In this document: one piece after another, positions 37,487 through 48,453 of the stretch
Position numbering within the stretch: position 1 is the stretch's first letter
Layout: every line of letters begins with the position of its first letter
Source of the DNA: a bacterium
GTDB taxonomy: Bacteria; Patescibacteriota; Saccharimonadia; Saccharimonadales; UBA4665
Assembly (NCBI GenBank): GCA_021811625.1
Contig: JAJZNU010000013.1
Span: 1 to 51,239, forward strand
Direction of reading: 5' to 3'
Length of the DNA: 51,239 nt
Made by a program: the position numbers and the translations under genes
Notes under the pieces: generated by a model
Database searches by the model: none
Seen by the model: only the letters and a program-made list of their open reading frames with translations
What the model was told of the DNA's origin: nothing

Positions 37487-37909
37487 ATGGCTGATCAGGC
37501 TAGCAACATTCTATCGCTGGATGTCGGTACGGTACGCATCGGCGTGGCTATTGCCAGATTGGACATCAAACTGGCTGGCCCGTTGACTGCTATAACTAAC
37601 TCCCCGGAAGTAATTACAGATATAACCAAACTGGCGGCCGAACACAATGCCAACACTTTAGTCGTCGGCCTTCCGCGAGGACTTGATGGACAATCGACCT
37701 CACAAACCCGTTATGTTCACGATTTCGTAGACAAGCTAAAAACCACTGGACTAAAAATTGTTTTTCAAGATGAGGCACTCACCTCGCTGAAAGCCGAAGA
37801 CGAACTTAAAAGCCGTGATGGCGGCAGGAGAAGGTATAATAAGGGAGATATAGATGCTCTGGCGGCTACGTACATCTTAGAGGATTACCTGAGTAGTCAT
37901 GAGGAGTAG
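37487..37909 (+). CDS. ruvX: Holliday junction resolvase-like RuvX (YqgF)
   Basis: This 140-residue RNase H-fold nuclease has LSLDVGTVRIGVAIA at the N-terminus with the first catalytic Asp, a central LVVGLPRGLDG and FQDEALTSLKAED with the second acidic cluster. The C-terminal D-I-D-A-L-A-A gives the third acidic residue. The family acts in pre-16S rRNA 5' end processing and possibly recombination. It lies 10 nt after the upstream gene and 9 nt before mltG; the yqgF-mltG pairing is common in bacteria. Confidence 0.93.
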   Translation: MADQASNILSLDVGTVRIGVAIARLDIKLAGPLTAITNSPEVITDITKLAAEHNANTLVVGLPRGLDGQSTSQTRYVHDFVDKLKTTGLKIVFQDEALTSLKAEDELKSRDGGRRRYNKGDIDALAATYILEDYLSSHEE

Positions 37910-37917
37910 AGGGCAAG

Positions 37918-38985
37918 ATGGTTAAATACGTTTCTAAATCAAAAACCAGATATATAACCGGCCGGCGCCGTCGGGTGGTATGGTTCTCGGTTGCCGCCTC
38001 AATCATTATTGTTTTACTAATTATTGCCACCGTTATTATCTACAGGATCTACGACAACAATTTGGAGCCGGTAAGTAACAGCGAGAAAAGCCAAATCGTC
38101 ACGATCAAAAGTGGTACGTCGGTCAATGCCATTGCCGACATCCTCCACAATGATAAACTTATTAAAAGCGCGTGGTCGTTTGAATGGTATGTCCGCTCCG
38201 ATGGTGTCCGGGATAAGCTAGAGGCCGGTACCTATGCTTTGACGCCATCTCAGGGAGTCAAGAGTATTGTCGATACCCTCACCCAGGGGAAAATAGCCAC
38301 AAAGCTGGTAACGATTCTGCCCGGCAAACGCCTGGATCAGATTCGCTCTGCCCTAATCAATGATGGGTTCTCGCCGGCTTCGGTTGATGCTGCCCTTCAG
38401 CCGGCACAGTATAGCTCGCTGCCGGCATTGGCCGATAAACCAGCCAATGCCAGTCTCGAGGGACTCCTTTATCCCGACTCCTTCCAAAAAGACGCCAATA
38501 CCAATCCCTCGCAAATAATCAGCGAATCCTTAGTGGAAATGGGTCAACATCTCACCCCGTCGCTACAAGCAGCTTTTGCCGCCGAAGGACTGACGACCTA
38601 TCAGGGAATCACTCTGGCGTCTATTGTCGAACAGGAGGTCTCCAAGCCATCTGATCAAGCCCAAGCCGCCCAAGTGTTTCTATCGAGATTAAAGCTCAAT
38701 ATGCCCCTGGGCTCGGACGTCACGGCATTATACGGAGCAATAGTGGCCGGTCAGACTCCCAGCCTCACCTATAACTCTCCGTATAACACCTTGCTGCACA
38801 CCGGCTTACCGCCTACGCCGATCAGCAATGTAAATGCCCAGGCGTTGAATGCTGTTGCCCACCCCGCCAATACCAACTGGTTATACTTTGTGACCGGAGA
38901 TAATGGCACTACTTATTTCGAACAGACGGCTCAGCAGCACCAGGCCGATACCAACGCCTATTGTCACGTTCTTTGCTCGCAGTAA
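37918..38985 (+). CDS. mltG: Endolytic murein transglycosylase MltG
   Basis: The 355-residue membrane protein has one N-terminal transmembrane helix (about 20-43) after a basic RRRR stretch. A LysM-like subdomain follows (VTIKSGTSVNAIADIL). The YceG catalytic core contains LEGLLYPDSF and the catalytic glutamate in SIVEQEV, followed by AAQVFLSRLKLNMPLGSDVT and YNTLLHTGLPPTPISN. MltG cuts nascent peptidoglycan strands and sets glycan length. It probably belongs to the ruvX transcript. Confidence 0.95.
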   Translation: MVKYVSKSKTRYITGRRRRVVWFSVAASIIIVLLIIATVIIYRIYDNNLEPVSNSEKSQIVTIKSGTSVNAIADILHNDKLIKSAWSFEWYVRSDGVRDKLEAGTYALTPSQGVKSIVDTLTQGKIATKLVTILPGKRLDQIRSALINDGFSPASVDAALQPAQYSSLPALADKPANASLEGLLYPDSFQKDANTNPSQIISESLVEMGQHLTPSLQAAFAAEGLTTYQGITLASIVEQEVSKPSDQAQAAQVFLSRLKLNMPLGSDVTALYGAIVAGQTPSLTYNSPYNTLLHTGLPPTPISNVNAQALNAVAHPANTNWLYFVTGDNGTTYFEQTAQQHQADTNAYCHVLCSQ

Positions 38986-39284
38986 AATCCATTAGTGAAC
39001 CAAACTCTGCGATTGCCTTGTATCTGTTAGAACTCATTGGTGGACTTGTAAAATAGGGGGTCAGTTTGCTAAAATCTAAATACATGCGCGAATGCCGGAA
39101 ATGAATGTTTAAGATACAAACTTCGCTGCATTTTACTCTAATTAGAATTCTTAAAAACTTATACTGAAAGCCCGCGCCGCCGTAGTGTTATGTAGCGGCA
39201 TATCTGAAGGATTAGGCAAAGGGCATAGAGAACGGTACCGGAGGCATTAAGATTCGTAGTGCATCACAAGTAGCCGAGGCTGGG
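38986..39284. other. 299-bp region upstream of the LysM-CHAP gene
   Basis: A TATACT box near 39160 could start transcription, giving a leader of 80-110 nt. This contains a hairpin with stem GCCGC (39176-39180) and GCGGC (39195-39199) and GGAGG at 39240-39244. No known riboswitch was recognised, although such hydrolase genes are often under riboswitch control in other bacteria. Confidence 0.4.
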
Positions 39285-40337
39285 TTGGAACTGGTTCATT
39301 CCAATGGACACGTTCGCCACTGGCAACAACGGCTCAAGAAGCAGTCAACCCGCCGCCTAGTTATTCGTTGGGGTTTGGTGGCCGTTAACGTCTTGGTTCT
39401 TTTCGTTGTGGCTTTGATAGTCATTCACTGGAACTCGGACAGCACCAGCTCGCCGGCGGCGGCCAATTTAGGAACATCGCAGCCGACTACGGCATCGCTT
39501 GATCAGCTTACGTCGGCGGATATTGCCGCGTCACTATCCTCGCTGGCTAATCTCCCGGAGGCGACGGCGATTCGTAACCAGGCTGAAACTGTCAGCGCAC
39601 AGCTTGCCGTCCCCCCTGCCGAGAGCACCATCGCTGCGGAGCCACAGGTAGTGGCTACCGCCCTAAAGAGCCGAGAAGATATTAAAACGTATATAGTCCA
39701 GCCCGGCGACACTGTTGGATCTTTGGCTGTGAAGTTTAACGTTACATCCAATAGTATAAAATGGTCGAACGACCTGGTTACCGATACTCCGCCGGTGGGG
39801 ACAAAACTAACCATTCCTCCGGTGAACGGTATAGTTTATACGGTTAAAAGCGGCGACACCCCGGCGTCTTTAGCTCAGAAGTACAGCTCCAATGCCCAGT
39901 TGATCATTGAGTTTAACGATGCCGAACTTACCGGTTTAACTCCCGGTGAACAGATCGTCATACCAAACGGTCAACAACCAGCTGCCCCTGTTTACAGCTT
40001 CGTAGCTAGTTACGGATTTAATGGTTATGACTACGGTTTCTGTACATGGTACGTCGCTAATCAAGTGGCCGTACCGGATAACTGGGGTAATGCCAGCAGC
40101 TGGGCATATTACGCCCGTTTGAGTGGCTGGAATGTTAGTCAGACGCCGACCATCGGTTCGATCGCCCAAACACCCTACGCAGCCGGCGGGCAAGGCCACG
40201 TGGCCATTGTTGACGGCGTATCAGCGGATGGAAGTGAGATCGAGTACAAGGACATGAACGGATTAGCCGGATGGGGAAGAATTGGCCAAAGTACATGGGT
40301 GCCGGCATCAACGTTCCAGAACTACATCAGCCACTAG
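39285..40337 (+). CDS. LysM-CHAP peptidoglycan hydrolase
   Basis: The 350-residue protein is given from a TTG at 39285 preceded by GAGG (5-nt spacing). An upstream in-frame ATT at 39252 has an even better GGAGG with 7-nt spacing and would add 11 residues. One transmembrane helix follows (about 29-50). Two LysM modules begin at TYIVQPGDTVGSLA (about 130) and VYTVKSGDTPASLA (about 185). The CHAP domain (about 245-345) has catalytic Cys in YGFCTWYVA and His in GQGHVAIVDG. It cleaves peptide crosslinks or N-acetylmuramoyl-amide bonds. It is monocistronic. Confidence 0.9.
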   Translation: MELVHSNGHVRHWQQRLKKQSTRRLVIRWGLVAVNVLVLFVVALIVIHWNSDSTSSPAAANLGTSQPTTASLDQLTSADIAASLSSLANLPEATAIRNQAETVSAQLAVPPAESTIAAEPQVVATALKSREDIKTYIVQPGDTVGSLAVKFNVTSNSIKWSNDLVTDTPPVGTKLTIPPVNGIVYTVKSGDTPASLAQKYSSNAQLIIEFNDAELTGLTPGEQIVIPNGQQPAAPVYSFVASYGFNGYDYGFCTWYVANQVAVPDNWGNASSWAYYARLSGWNVSQTPTIGSIAQTPYAAGGQGHVAIVDGVSADGSEIEYKDMNGLAGWGRIGQSTWVPASTFQNYISH

Positions 40338-40437
40338 AACCAACCTGTTTCGGTGGCTCTGTCTATCGGGAGTTAACAAAAACCTCTGTTACTACGATCA
40401 ATTAACATAATTATTGGCTGTACTTAAAAAATATTGA

Positions 40438-41760
<1,323 letters not shown>

Positions 41761-41763
41761 CCT

Positions 41764-43206
41764 ATGGATTGGAGTTTTTTCTTCTACGACCTGGAAACTA
41801 GCGGTTTTAATCCTAAAGAAGCGCGTATTATGCAGTTTGCCGGCCAGCGAACGGACAAGGAGCTCCATCCTATCGGTGAACCGGTCAACGTTCTCATTAA
41901 GCTTACCGATGACGTCTTACCAGATCCTTCGGCCATTCTCTTAACCGGCATTACCCCGCAGCGAACGAACGAAGAGGGGATAAGTGAAGCCGACTTTTTA
42001 AAGCTTTTCTACGACCAGATTGCCCTGCCCGGTACCATTTTTACCGGCTTCAACTCGGTGAGATTTGACGATGAGTTCATGCGCTTTATCAACTATCGCA
42101 ACTTTTATGACCCTTACGAGTGGCAATGGCGTGATAACCGTAGCCGTTGGGACATGCTCGACGTTACACGGATGACCAGAGCGCTACGACCGGAGGGTAT
42201 CGTCTGGCCAAAAGGCAGTGACGGCACCCCAGCTAACCGTCTAACTGATCTGTCGGCCGCAAATAAGCTTGATCATATATCGGCTCATGATGCCCTTAGC
42301 GATGTCGAGGCGACGATCGGCTTAGCGCGGTTGATTCGTTCGAAGCAGCCTAAGCTCTTCGATTACCTCCTGGAGCTGCGAGACAAGAAGAAGATCTCGG
42401 CACTGGCCAGTAGCGGCAAGCCATTTGTTTATACCAGCGGTAAGTATCCTTCGGAGTATGAGAAAACGACCGTCGTAATAGCGATCGCGAAAAATCCGAA
42501 CCGCGACGGTGGCGTACTAGTATACGACCTACGTCATGATCCGGAGGAATTTGCAACCATGAGTCCCGAACAACTGGCCGAAGCCTGGTCGTGGCGCCCC
42601 AAAGATGATACCGGGGCGCGTTTGCCGGTGAAAACCCTCCAATTTAACCGTTGCCCGGCCATTGCTCCGCTGGGTGTGCTCGACAGTGCCGGGTATGAAC
42701 GGCTTAGCTTGGACAAAGAAGTAATCGAGTCTAACCGGCTGAAGCTGGATAAATTTCCCGAGTTTTCGGCCAAGCTTGAGTTGGCCACAGAAATTATGGA
42801 CAAAAAACGCGATTTTAGGAGCAGAGCGAGCTCTGAACCCGTCGATGCTCAGCTCTATGATGGCTTTTTTTCAGATCAAGACAAATCCGGCATGGCTAAA
42901 GTCAGAGACAGTGAAGCAACGGCTTTTAATCCGGCAAACGTCAAATTCCAGGATAAAAGGCTGAATCTCCTTTTGCCTTTATATAAAGCGCGCAACTACC
43001 GCAGCTTGTTATCCGACGAAGAACGGCGAGAATGGGAGAATTACCGCTGGCATAAGTTTACCGACGGTGGCAGCTATAGCCGAGCGGCAAAATTCGGTTC
43101 GGCGCTTCAACTAGCCGCTACTACGCGTACCTCTAGTCGTGACCAATCTATAATTGAGGACCTAAAACTATACGCCGAGAGCATTATACCTGCAGGCGAC
43201 GGCTAA
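41764..43206 (+). CDS. sbcB: Exodeoxyribonuclease I (SbcB)
   Basis: The 480-residue DnaQ-fold 3'-5' exonuclease on single-stranded DNA has motif ExoI in FYDLETSGFN, ExoII in FTGFNSVRFDDEF and ExoIII in SAHDALSDVEATI, all with intact acidic residues and the His. An SH3-like and helical region follows. ExoI removes single strands in recombination and mismatch repair. It is co-transcribed with obg, 3 nt apart, and converges with a minus-strand small gene with 23-nt overlap. Confidence 0.93.
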   Translation: MDWSFFFYDLETSGFNPKEARIMQFAGQRTDKELHPIGEPVNVLIKLTDDVLPDPSAILLTGITPQRTNEEGISEADFLKLFYDQIALPGTIFTGFNSVRFDDEFMRFINYRNFYDPYEWQWRDNRSRWDMLDVTRMTRALRPEGIVWPKGSDGTPANRLTDLSAANKLDHISAHDALSDVEATIGLARLIRSKQPKLFDYLLELRDKKKISALASSGKPFVYTSGKYPSEYEKTTVVIAIAKNPNRDGGVLVYDLRHDPEEFATMSPEQLAEAWSWRPKDDTGARLPVKTLQFNRCPAIAPLGVLDSAGYERLSLDKEVIESNRLKLDKFPEFSAKLELATEIMDKKRDFRSRASSEPVDAQLYDGFFSDQDKSGMAKVRDSEATAFNPANVKFQDKRLNLLLPLYKARNYRSLLSDEERREWENYRWHKFTDGGSYSRAAKFGSALQLAATTRTSSRDQSIIEDLKLYAESIIPAGDG

Positions 43207-43372
43207 ACCGAGAAAAGGCAACCACCAGCAAGGCTGTCCGGATAAAGTGACGACTACGAATAAACCGTAGAACTAACCAAACGCTTAAACCGACCACGCT
43301 TATGACCCAGGCGGCGAAGGTGATTTGAATATGAGTCCCGGGAATAAGTCCCAGAACAATTAAGCTGTCCAT
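43184..43372 (-). CDS. Small two-helix membrane protein
   Basis: The 62-residue protein is preceded by AGGAG just 2 nt before its ATG. Two hydrophobic segments are seen (about 3-12 and 16-37, ITFAAWVISVVGLSVWLVL) and a basic C-terminus with RFIRSRHFIR and RFSRRLQV. It is convergent with sbcB and overlaps its 3' end. I recall similar small proteins in Saccharibacteria but assign no function. Confidence 0.55.
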   Translation of the reverse strand: MDSLIVLGLIPGTHIQITFAAWVISVVGLSVWLVLRFIRSRHFIRTALLVVAFSRFSRRLQV

Positions 43373-43502
43373 AACTCCTAAAATAACCTCTTAACTATCT
43401 ATTAAGCATGAATATATACCATAGTAGTCTAATAATCAATAATATTATATTACTGCTTATGCCTTCCCTAGATTAATTGGCTGGCGTAGAATAAGGACAA
43501 TG

Positions 43503-44141
43503 ATGAAAAGCGCGCGGCGATCCCCAGCGGTAGTTAGGAATACTGTAAGAGCTTGGCGGGACGTCGAACCTATGAACAACAATCTGCGAAATTTTTCAGA
43601 CAGAGTTGGGAGAGCAATAGCCGGGGCCGGAATGACGCGCTCCCTCGGATCTATGTCGCTAACGTTATTAGGGGGCGCTGAATTCGACAGGCTACGCCAG
43701 CGTATGACGGCGAATGATCAACGCGCCATCGACGAAAGAGAGCTTTCCGCCGCAATCGACGACGAGTTACGATGCAGACCTTCCAAAATTGATCTGTCCA
43801 CTGATGGAATCGGTCTTTTCGGTGTCAAATTCGGGAGAACTTGGGAGCCTGTTGCCAAGCTTGGCTTCAGGGCGTTATTGGGCGACAATTCAGCGGTGAT
43901 CGAAGACCTGGAGGTTATTAATAGGGTCCTCAGCGATTTTAATATACCGGCTGTTGGTACGGCGCCCCTTCGGACATTACGTGTCACTTTCGGTGATGTC
44001 TATACCGAGCACATCAGTCGAGGGCAGGGAGACAATCCCAATTTGCTCATCCCGTCAGGAGTTTGTATTCCTGCGTCAATTCCAATGTCCGAAGCTCAGG
44101 CCGACAGGGTTATCGGTGGTGGCAAGGGCCAGTACGAGTAG
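43503..44141 (+). CDS. Hypothetical protein
   Basis: The protein has 212 residues from the second of two adjacent ATG codons; AAGGA lies about 5 nt upstream of it, too close to the first. The N-terminus is basic (KSARRSPAVVRNTVRAW). A helical region (about 45-95) is followed by a probable alpha/beta domain with LSTDGIGLFGVKFGRTWEPV and LRTLRVTFGDVY. No signal peptide or membrane segment. Not recognised. The next gene follows at 138 nt, with a similar unknown status. Confidence 0.6.
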   Translation: MKSARRSPAVVRNTVRAWRDVEPMNNNLRNFSDRVGRAIAGAGMTRSLGSMSLTLLGGAEFDRLRQRMTANDQRAIDERELSAAIDDELRCRPSKIDLSTDGIGLFGVKFGRTWEPVAKLGFRALLGDNSAVIEDLEVINRVLSDFNIPAVGTAPLRTLRVTFGDVYTEHISRGQGDNPNLLIPSGVCIPASIPMSEAQADRVIGGGKGQYE

Positions 44142-44234
44142 AAAAAATTGCGATGCGCCACTAGGGCATCAGACTTCCTTACTTGATTATGTATAGCACC
44201 GGGCATAGTCTTAGAGCATAGTTAGGAGAATTGT

Positions 44235-44273
44235 ATGACCAAACCAAATGTATTTGAAACCTCGGTACATTAG
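44235..44273 (+). CDS. 12-codon upstream open frame before the next gene
   Basis: ATG at 44235 has a strong TAGGAG 5-6 nt upstream and encodes MTKPNVFETSVH before TAG. The next start (44279) has no ribosome binding site and lies 5 nt after this stop. The small frame may couple translation, or it may be the original N-terminus separated by a frameshift. Confidence 0.35.
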   Translation: MTKPNVFETSVH

Positions 44274-44278
44274 TTGAA

Positions 44279-44749
44279 ATGAGTAGTACGTGGTCCCAAG
44301 ATGACTTGAGGGAGATGAGAGGCGGTCGTCCGAACCCTCGAGCCAGGATCGAGAGCATTATCAGGGACCTCCAAGGGGGTGAGACGGAGCATGGACATTC
44401 ACTATCTGTTATTGGAGGAGCGTCCCCTATGTTTGTCGCGAATAGCGGTGGTGTTGGCTTTAAAGAAGTTGTGGCTAGAGATGTTGCTGCCTATCATTTA
44501 CGGGCTAGAGACGGCGATCACCCGGATATCGTTATATATCCATTTGGTATAGTCGATCAAACCAACAACCGACAGCCTGTTTTTGAGCATGTATTGCCCG
44601 GGCTTTGCGGGCCTTTATTTGCACATGCCTGGGTCTCCACTGCCCTAGAGTTTAGCGACTCCGGAGAACATGGTTGGCTTCAACAACCAATCGAACCGTT
44701 GTTTAATATCACCGTTGAGGGTAAAGTAATCACTCGCTTTAACCAGTAA
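44279..44749 (+). CDS. Hypothetical protein
   Basis: The 156-residue protein lacks its own Shine-Dalgarno sequence and probably depends on the preceding 12-codon frame. It has an N-terminal helix (SQDDLREMRGG) and a predicted beta-rich domain (GASPMFVANSGGVGFKEVVA, HPDIVIYPFGIVDQ, ALEFSDSGEHGW). Cytoplasmic by appearance. No family recognised. Confidence 0.55.
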   Translation: MSSTWSQDDLREMRGGRPNPRARIESIIRDLQGGETEHGHSLSVIGGASPMFVANSGGVGFKEVVARDVAAYHLRARDGDHPDIVIYPFGIVDQTNNRQPVFEHVLPGLCGPLFAHAWVSTALEFSDSGEHGWLQQPIEPLFNITVEGKVITRFNQ

Positions 44750-44908
44750 CCCACCATGGCTGAACTGGAGTTTCTCGATGACATATTAGGGGAGATGGAA
44801 TCGGTTACTAGCAAAAGATAGTTTTACCGGTGAGCCTTTGCTATAAAACATATCTGCGTACAGAAGATTTCATTCCTGATGGCCATAGATTTTTATCCAT
44901 TTTTGGAG

Positions 44909-44914
44909 TACAAT
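44909..44914 (+). promoter_or_regulatory. -10 element of uvrA, near-leaderless
   Basis: TACAAT lies 10 nt upstream of the uvrA ATG. No Shine-Dalgarno sequence separates them, so the transcript probably has almost no leader. Confidence 0.45.
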
Positions 44915-44924
44915 ATCCCAACTT

Positions 44925-47738
44925 ATGGCGGAAAAAATCGTAGTTCGTGGAGCCCGGGAGCACAATCTAAAAGATATTAGCGTCGAGATTCCGCGCCAGA
45001 AACTGGTTGTTATAACCGGTCTATCGGGATCGGGCAAGTCATCGCTAGCCTTTGACACTATTTATGCCGAAGGGCAGCGACGGTATGTAGAGAGTCTCAG
45101 TGCTTACGCCCGTCAATTTTTAGGGTTAATGGAGAAACCAGACGTTGATCAGATCGACGGGTTAAGTCCGGCGATATCTATCGACCAAAAATCCACCAGC
45201 CGTAACCCCAGAAGCACCGTGGCGACGGTAACGGAGATTTATGACTATCTGCGGCTGTTATTCGCGCGTATTGGCATCCCCCATTGTCCAATATGTGGTA
45301 AACCGGTCAAACAACAGACAGCGGCTAATATTGTTGAACAAGTATCGGCAATGCCGGCCGGCACGCGCCTCATGATCCTGGCCCCTGTTGTGATAGATAA
45401 GAAAGGTGCCTTCGAACACATACCCGAGCAATATCAGCGGGCCGGATTCGCTCGTGCCCGGGTGGATGGCGTAGTTTACGCTTTAGATGAATTTCCAGTG
45501 CTCGACAAGAACTTTAAACACAGCATCGAAATAGTTGTTGACCGCTTGGTGATTAACGAGGAAGATCGGTCGCGTTTGGCGCAAAGCATTGAGCAGGCCC
45601 TGGAGGTGGCTGGCGGTAAAGCCGGCGTTCTAAATGCCGATAGTGGGGAACTCACAAGTTATAGCCTGATGTACGCCTGCGTCGATCACCCCGAAGTCGC
45701 CATTCCCGAGCTGGAGCCGCGAACATTCAGCTTTAACTCTCCCCACGGCGCCTGCCCCGTCTGTACGGGCCTGGGATCGCGTCTCGAGGTGGATCCCGAG
45801 CTGGTCATGCCCAATGGCCGTCTGACTATTGCTGAGGGGGCTATTCGTCCCTACAACCGGGTTAACGTCGATAACTGGTATATGAAAAAACTTCAAGCCG
45901 TGGCTGATCGCTACGGGTTTTCACTAACGGTGCCGACCGCTGAACTCAAAGAAGAAGACATTCAAAGAATAATGTATGGCACCGGCAAAGAAACTTACCG
46001 GATAAGTTTGGGTCTTGGTCGCTCATTCGAAACTACTTACGAAGGCGTGGTATCCAACCTGGAGAGACGTCACCGGGAAACCGAAAGTGATTTTATCCGC
46101 CGAGATATAGAGAGGTTTATGCAGGAAAAGCCTTGCTATGCTTGCAAGGGGCTTCGTTTGAAACCCGAGATATTGGCCGTGACCGTTGCCGACAAGTCCA
46201 TTATGGCGATTTGTGAAATGTCTATAGATGAGGCCGTCGACTTTCTTGCTTCGCTTAAACTGGGCGAGAGAGACACGCACATCGCTCATCAGATACTCAA
46301 GGAAATCGGCGCCAGATTGAAATTTCTTCAAGATGTCGGGCTAAATTATCTGACCCTGCTGCGTGGCGCCAAGTCGCTCAGCGGCGGTGAAGCTCAACGA
46401 ATCAGGCTGGCTACGCAGATCGGTTCGGGGCTAATGGGGGTGCTGTACGTTCTGGACGAACCCAGTATCGGGCTGCATCAGCGAGATAACGCCCGGTTGC
46501 TTAGGACCCTTAAATCGTTAAGAGATATAGGCAATAGCGTTATCGTAGTCGAGCATGACGAAGAGACCATCAGGACCGCCGACTATCTCCTCGACATCGG
46601 GCCAGGGGCTGGCATACACGGAGGCGAAGTGGTAGCTAGCGGCACTCCGGAAGAGGTTATGAAAGTTAAAGACAGCATTACCGCCCGGTATCTAAGGGGC
46701 GATTTATCTATTCCGGTGCCCAAGAAAAGACGACCGGGTACTGGACGGTCGCTGGTCATCCGTGGTGCCCGCGAGAATAATCTTAAGAATATTGACGTTA
46801 GCATTCCATTAGGGAAACTCGTGGTGGTCAGCGGCGTCTCCGGCTCGGGTAAATCCTCCCTCATCAACGATATTTTAGCCAAAGAGTTGCTGGCCAGGCT
46901 CCATCGAGCTTCAACGGTATCCGGGCGCCACGACGACATTGAGAATATTAAAGAGCTAGACAAGGCCATCATTATCGATCAGTCGCCGATTGGTCGTACA
47001 CCGCGGTCCAACCCGGCCACTTATACCGGTATGTTTACACCGATCCGGGACTTGTTCGCTCAACTACCGGAATCCCGGCTTCGCGGCTACGGGGCCGGTA
47101 GATTCAGCTTTAACGTCAAGGGGGGCCGCTGTGAAAACTGTGCCGGTGATGGCATCATTAAAATAGAGATGCATTTTCTACCGGACGTTTATGTACCCTG
47201 CGAGGTTTGTCATGGCAAACGATATAACCGGGAAGCTTTAGAGATCCACTATAAGGGCAAGACCATTTCCGATGTCCTGGAGATGACCTGCGAGCAAGGT
47301 CTGGAATTCTTCGCCAACATTCCGGCAATCTCCCGAAAACTGCAGACTTTGGTTGATGTCGGCTTAGGTTATATTACTCTAGGTCAACCGGCAACTCAGC
47401 TTTCCGGCGGAGAGGCCCAAAGAATTAAACTGGCCAGTGAGTTGTCGAGACGTCCGACCGGGCGCACTCTATATATTCTTGATGAACCGACCACCGGATT
47501 GCACATGGCCGACGTCAACAAGCTGTTGCATGTCTTACATGCTCTCGTTGATGCCGGTAACAGCATGGTTGTCATCGAGCATAACCTTGACGTAATTAAA
47601 AATGCCGATTGGCTGATTGATATGGGGCCCGAGGGAGGTGATGCCGGCGGCCAGATAGTTGCCCAGGGGACTCCTGAACAAGTGGCTTTAGTGAAAACCA
47701 GTTACACCGGCCAATTCTTGAAGCACTTATTTGTCTAG
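44925..47738 (+). CDS. uvrA: Excinuclease ABC subunit A
   Basis: The 937-residue DNA-damage recognition ATPase has two ABC modules. The N-terminal module has [20 protein letters not shown], a zinc module with CPICGKP and CPVCTGLG, and the signature [16 protein letters not shown]. The second module has [15 protein letters not shown], zinc cysteines CENCAGDG and [10 protein letters not shown], and [15 protein letters not shown] with [11 protein letters not shown]. Normal length. It converges with dedA, overlapping by 12 nt. Confidence 0.98.
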   Translation: MAEKIVVRGAREHNLKDISVEIPRQKLVVITGLSGSGKSSLAFDTIYAEGQRRYVESLSAYARQFLGLMEKPDVDQIDGLSPAISIDQKSTSRNPRSTVATVTEIYDYLRLLFARIGIPHCPICGKPVKQQTAANIVEQVSAMPAGTRLMILAPVVIDKKGAFEHIPEQYQRAGFARARVDGVVYALDEFPVLDKNFKHSIEIVVDRLVINEEDRSRLAQSIEQALEVAGGKAGVLNADSGELTSYSLMYACVDHPEVAIPELEPRTFSFNSPHGACPVCTGLGSRLEVDPELVMPNGRLTIAEGAIRPYNRVNVDNWYMKKLQAVADRYGFSLTVPTAELKEEDIQRIMYGTGKETYRISLGLGRSFETTYEGVVSNLERRHRETESDFIRRDIERFMQEKPCYACKGLRLKPEILAVTVADKSIMAICEMSIDEAVDFLASLKLGERDTHIAHQILKEIGARLKFLQDVGLNYLTLLRGAKSLSGGEAQRIRLATQIGSGLMGVLYVLDEPSIGLHQRDNARLLRTLKSLRDIGNSVIVVEHDEETIRTADYLLDIGPGAGIHGGEVVASGTPEEVMKVKDSITARYLRGDLSIPVPKKRRPGTGRSLVIRGARENNLKNIDVSIPLGKLVVVSGVSGSGKSSLINDILAKELLARLHRASTVSGRHDDIENIKELDKAIIIDQSPIGRTPRSNPATYTGMFTPIRDLFAQLPESRLRGYGAGRFSFNVKGGRCENCAGDGIIKIEMHFLPDVYVPCEVCHGKRYNREALEIHYKGKTISDVLEMTCEQGLEFFANIPAISRKLQTLVDVGLGYITLGQPATQLSGGEAQRIKLASELSRRPTGRTLYILDEPTTGLHMADVNKLLHVLHALVDAGNSMVVIEHNLDVIKNADWLIDMGPEGGDAGGQIVAQGTPEQVALVKTSYTGQFLKHLFV

Positions 47739-48338
47739 CGGTTGTCGCCGTTTCTCAAGCACAGCCTTTATGACGTGGTAAACCAGTGGTCCGAAGCTGA
47801 AAATAGTGGCTAAAATTACGGCCAGCAGAATGTAGTGATCGATGTTGGGGATCTTGCTGCCGAACCAGTATCCGAGCATCGTTACCAAAATCGCCCAAGC
47901 ACAATCCCCGATGGCGTCAAAAAAGGCAAAACGAGCCCTGGACATCTTACCGACGCCGGCCACAATCGGCGTAAAAGTTCGAATAACCGGAATAAAGTGC
48001 GCTATCAGCATGGTTTTGCTACCAAAACGCTCGAAAAACTTCTCCGATTGCTCGACGTAAGCGTGACGAAAAATTAACCCGTCACGTTTTTTAAATAGAC
48101 GCGGACCAACAGTGCGTCCGATGTGGTAGCCGGTGTTGTCTCCGGCAATTGCGGCCAGAGAGACCAGGATAAGTAATGCGGCCAAAGATAGCTTGCCCTG
48201 AGCGGCGAAAACTCCGGCGCTGATGAGAAGTGTGTCTCCAGGGAGGAAAAACCCCAGCATCATGCCGGACTCGGCAAAGATTATGAGGGTGATAAGAGCC
48301 AGGCCGCCGCTTTCAATAAGATGAGATGGATTAAACAT
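47727..48338 (-). CDS. DedA-family membrane protein
   Basis: The 203-residue integral membrane protein has four to five hydrophobic segments. Conserved motifs include [33 protein letters not shown] and [20 protein letters not shown], which carry the family's E, F-P-G-D and R residues. DedA proteins are thought to move undecaprenyl phosphate or other lipids across the membrane. Undecaprenyl phosphate recycling would support the wall synthesis implied by murJ. Confidence 0.93.
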   Translation of the reverse strand: MFNPSHLIESGGLALITLIIFAESGMMLGFFLPGDTLLISAGVFAAQGKLSLAALLILVSLAAIAGDNTGYHIGRTVGPRLFKKRDGLIFRHAYVEQSEKFFERFGSKTMLIAHFIPVIRTFTPIVAGVGKMSRARFAFFDAIGDCAWAILVTMLGYWFGSKIPNIDHYILLAVILATIFSFGPLVYHVIKAVLEKRRQPLDK

Positions 48339-48398
48339 GCTCTACGTAAGCTTACTAATTATTCACCAGCATGTCTACTAAAAACTGCAGAACTACTG

Positions 48399-48404
48399 TA
48401 TAAT
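48399..48404 (+). promoter_or_regulatory. -10 element of the bL25 gene
   Basis: TATAAT lies 49 nt before the ATG. The leader carries AAGGAG, but 14 nt from the start. No clear -35. Confidence 0.45.
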
Positions 48405-48453
48405 TGACTTAAAATAAGTGAAAAGTAGTAGCGAAGGAGAGATAGAATAGACT

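Noticed and set aside
38986-39251. c-di-AMP-type riboswitch before the LysM-CHAP gene
   Set aside because: The consensus core is not recognisable; only one simple hairpin is seen.
44756-44821. 21-codon acidic frame MAELEFLDDILGEMESVTSKR
   Set aside because: No Shine-Dalgarno sequence and no evidence beyond an open frame.
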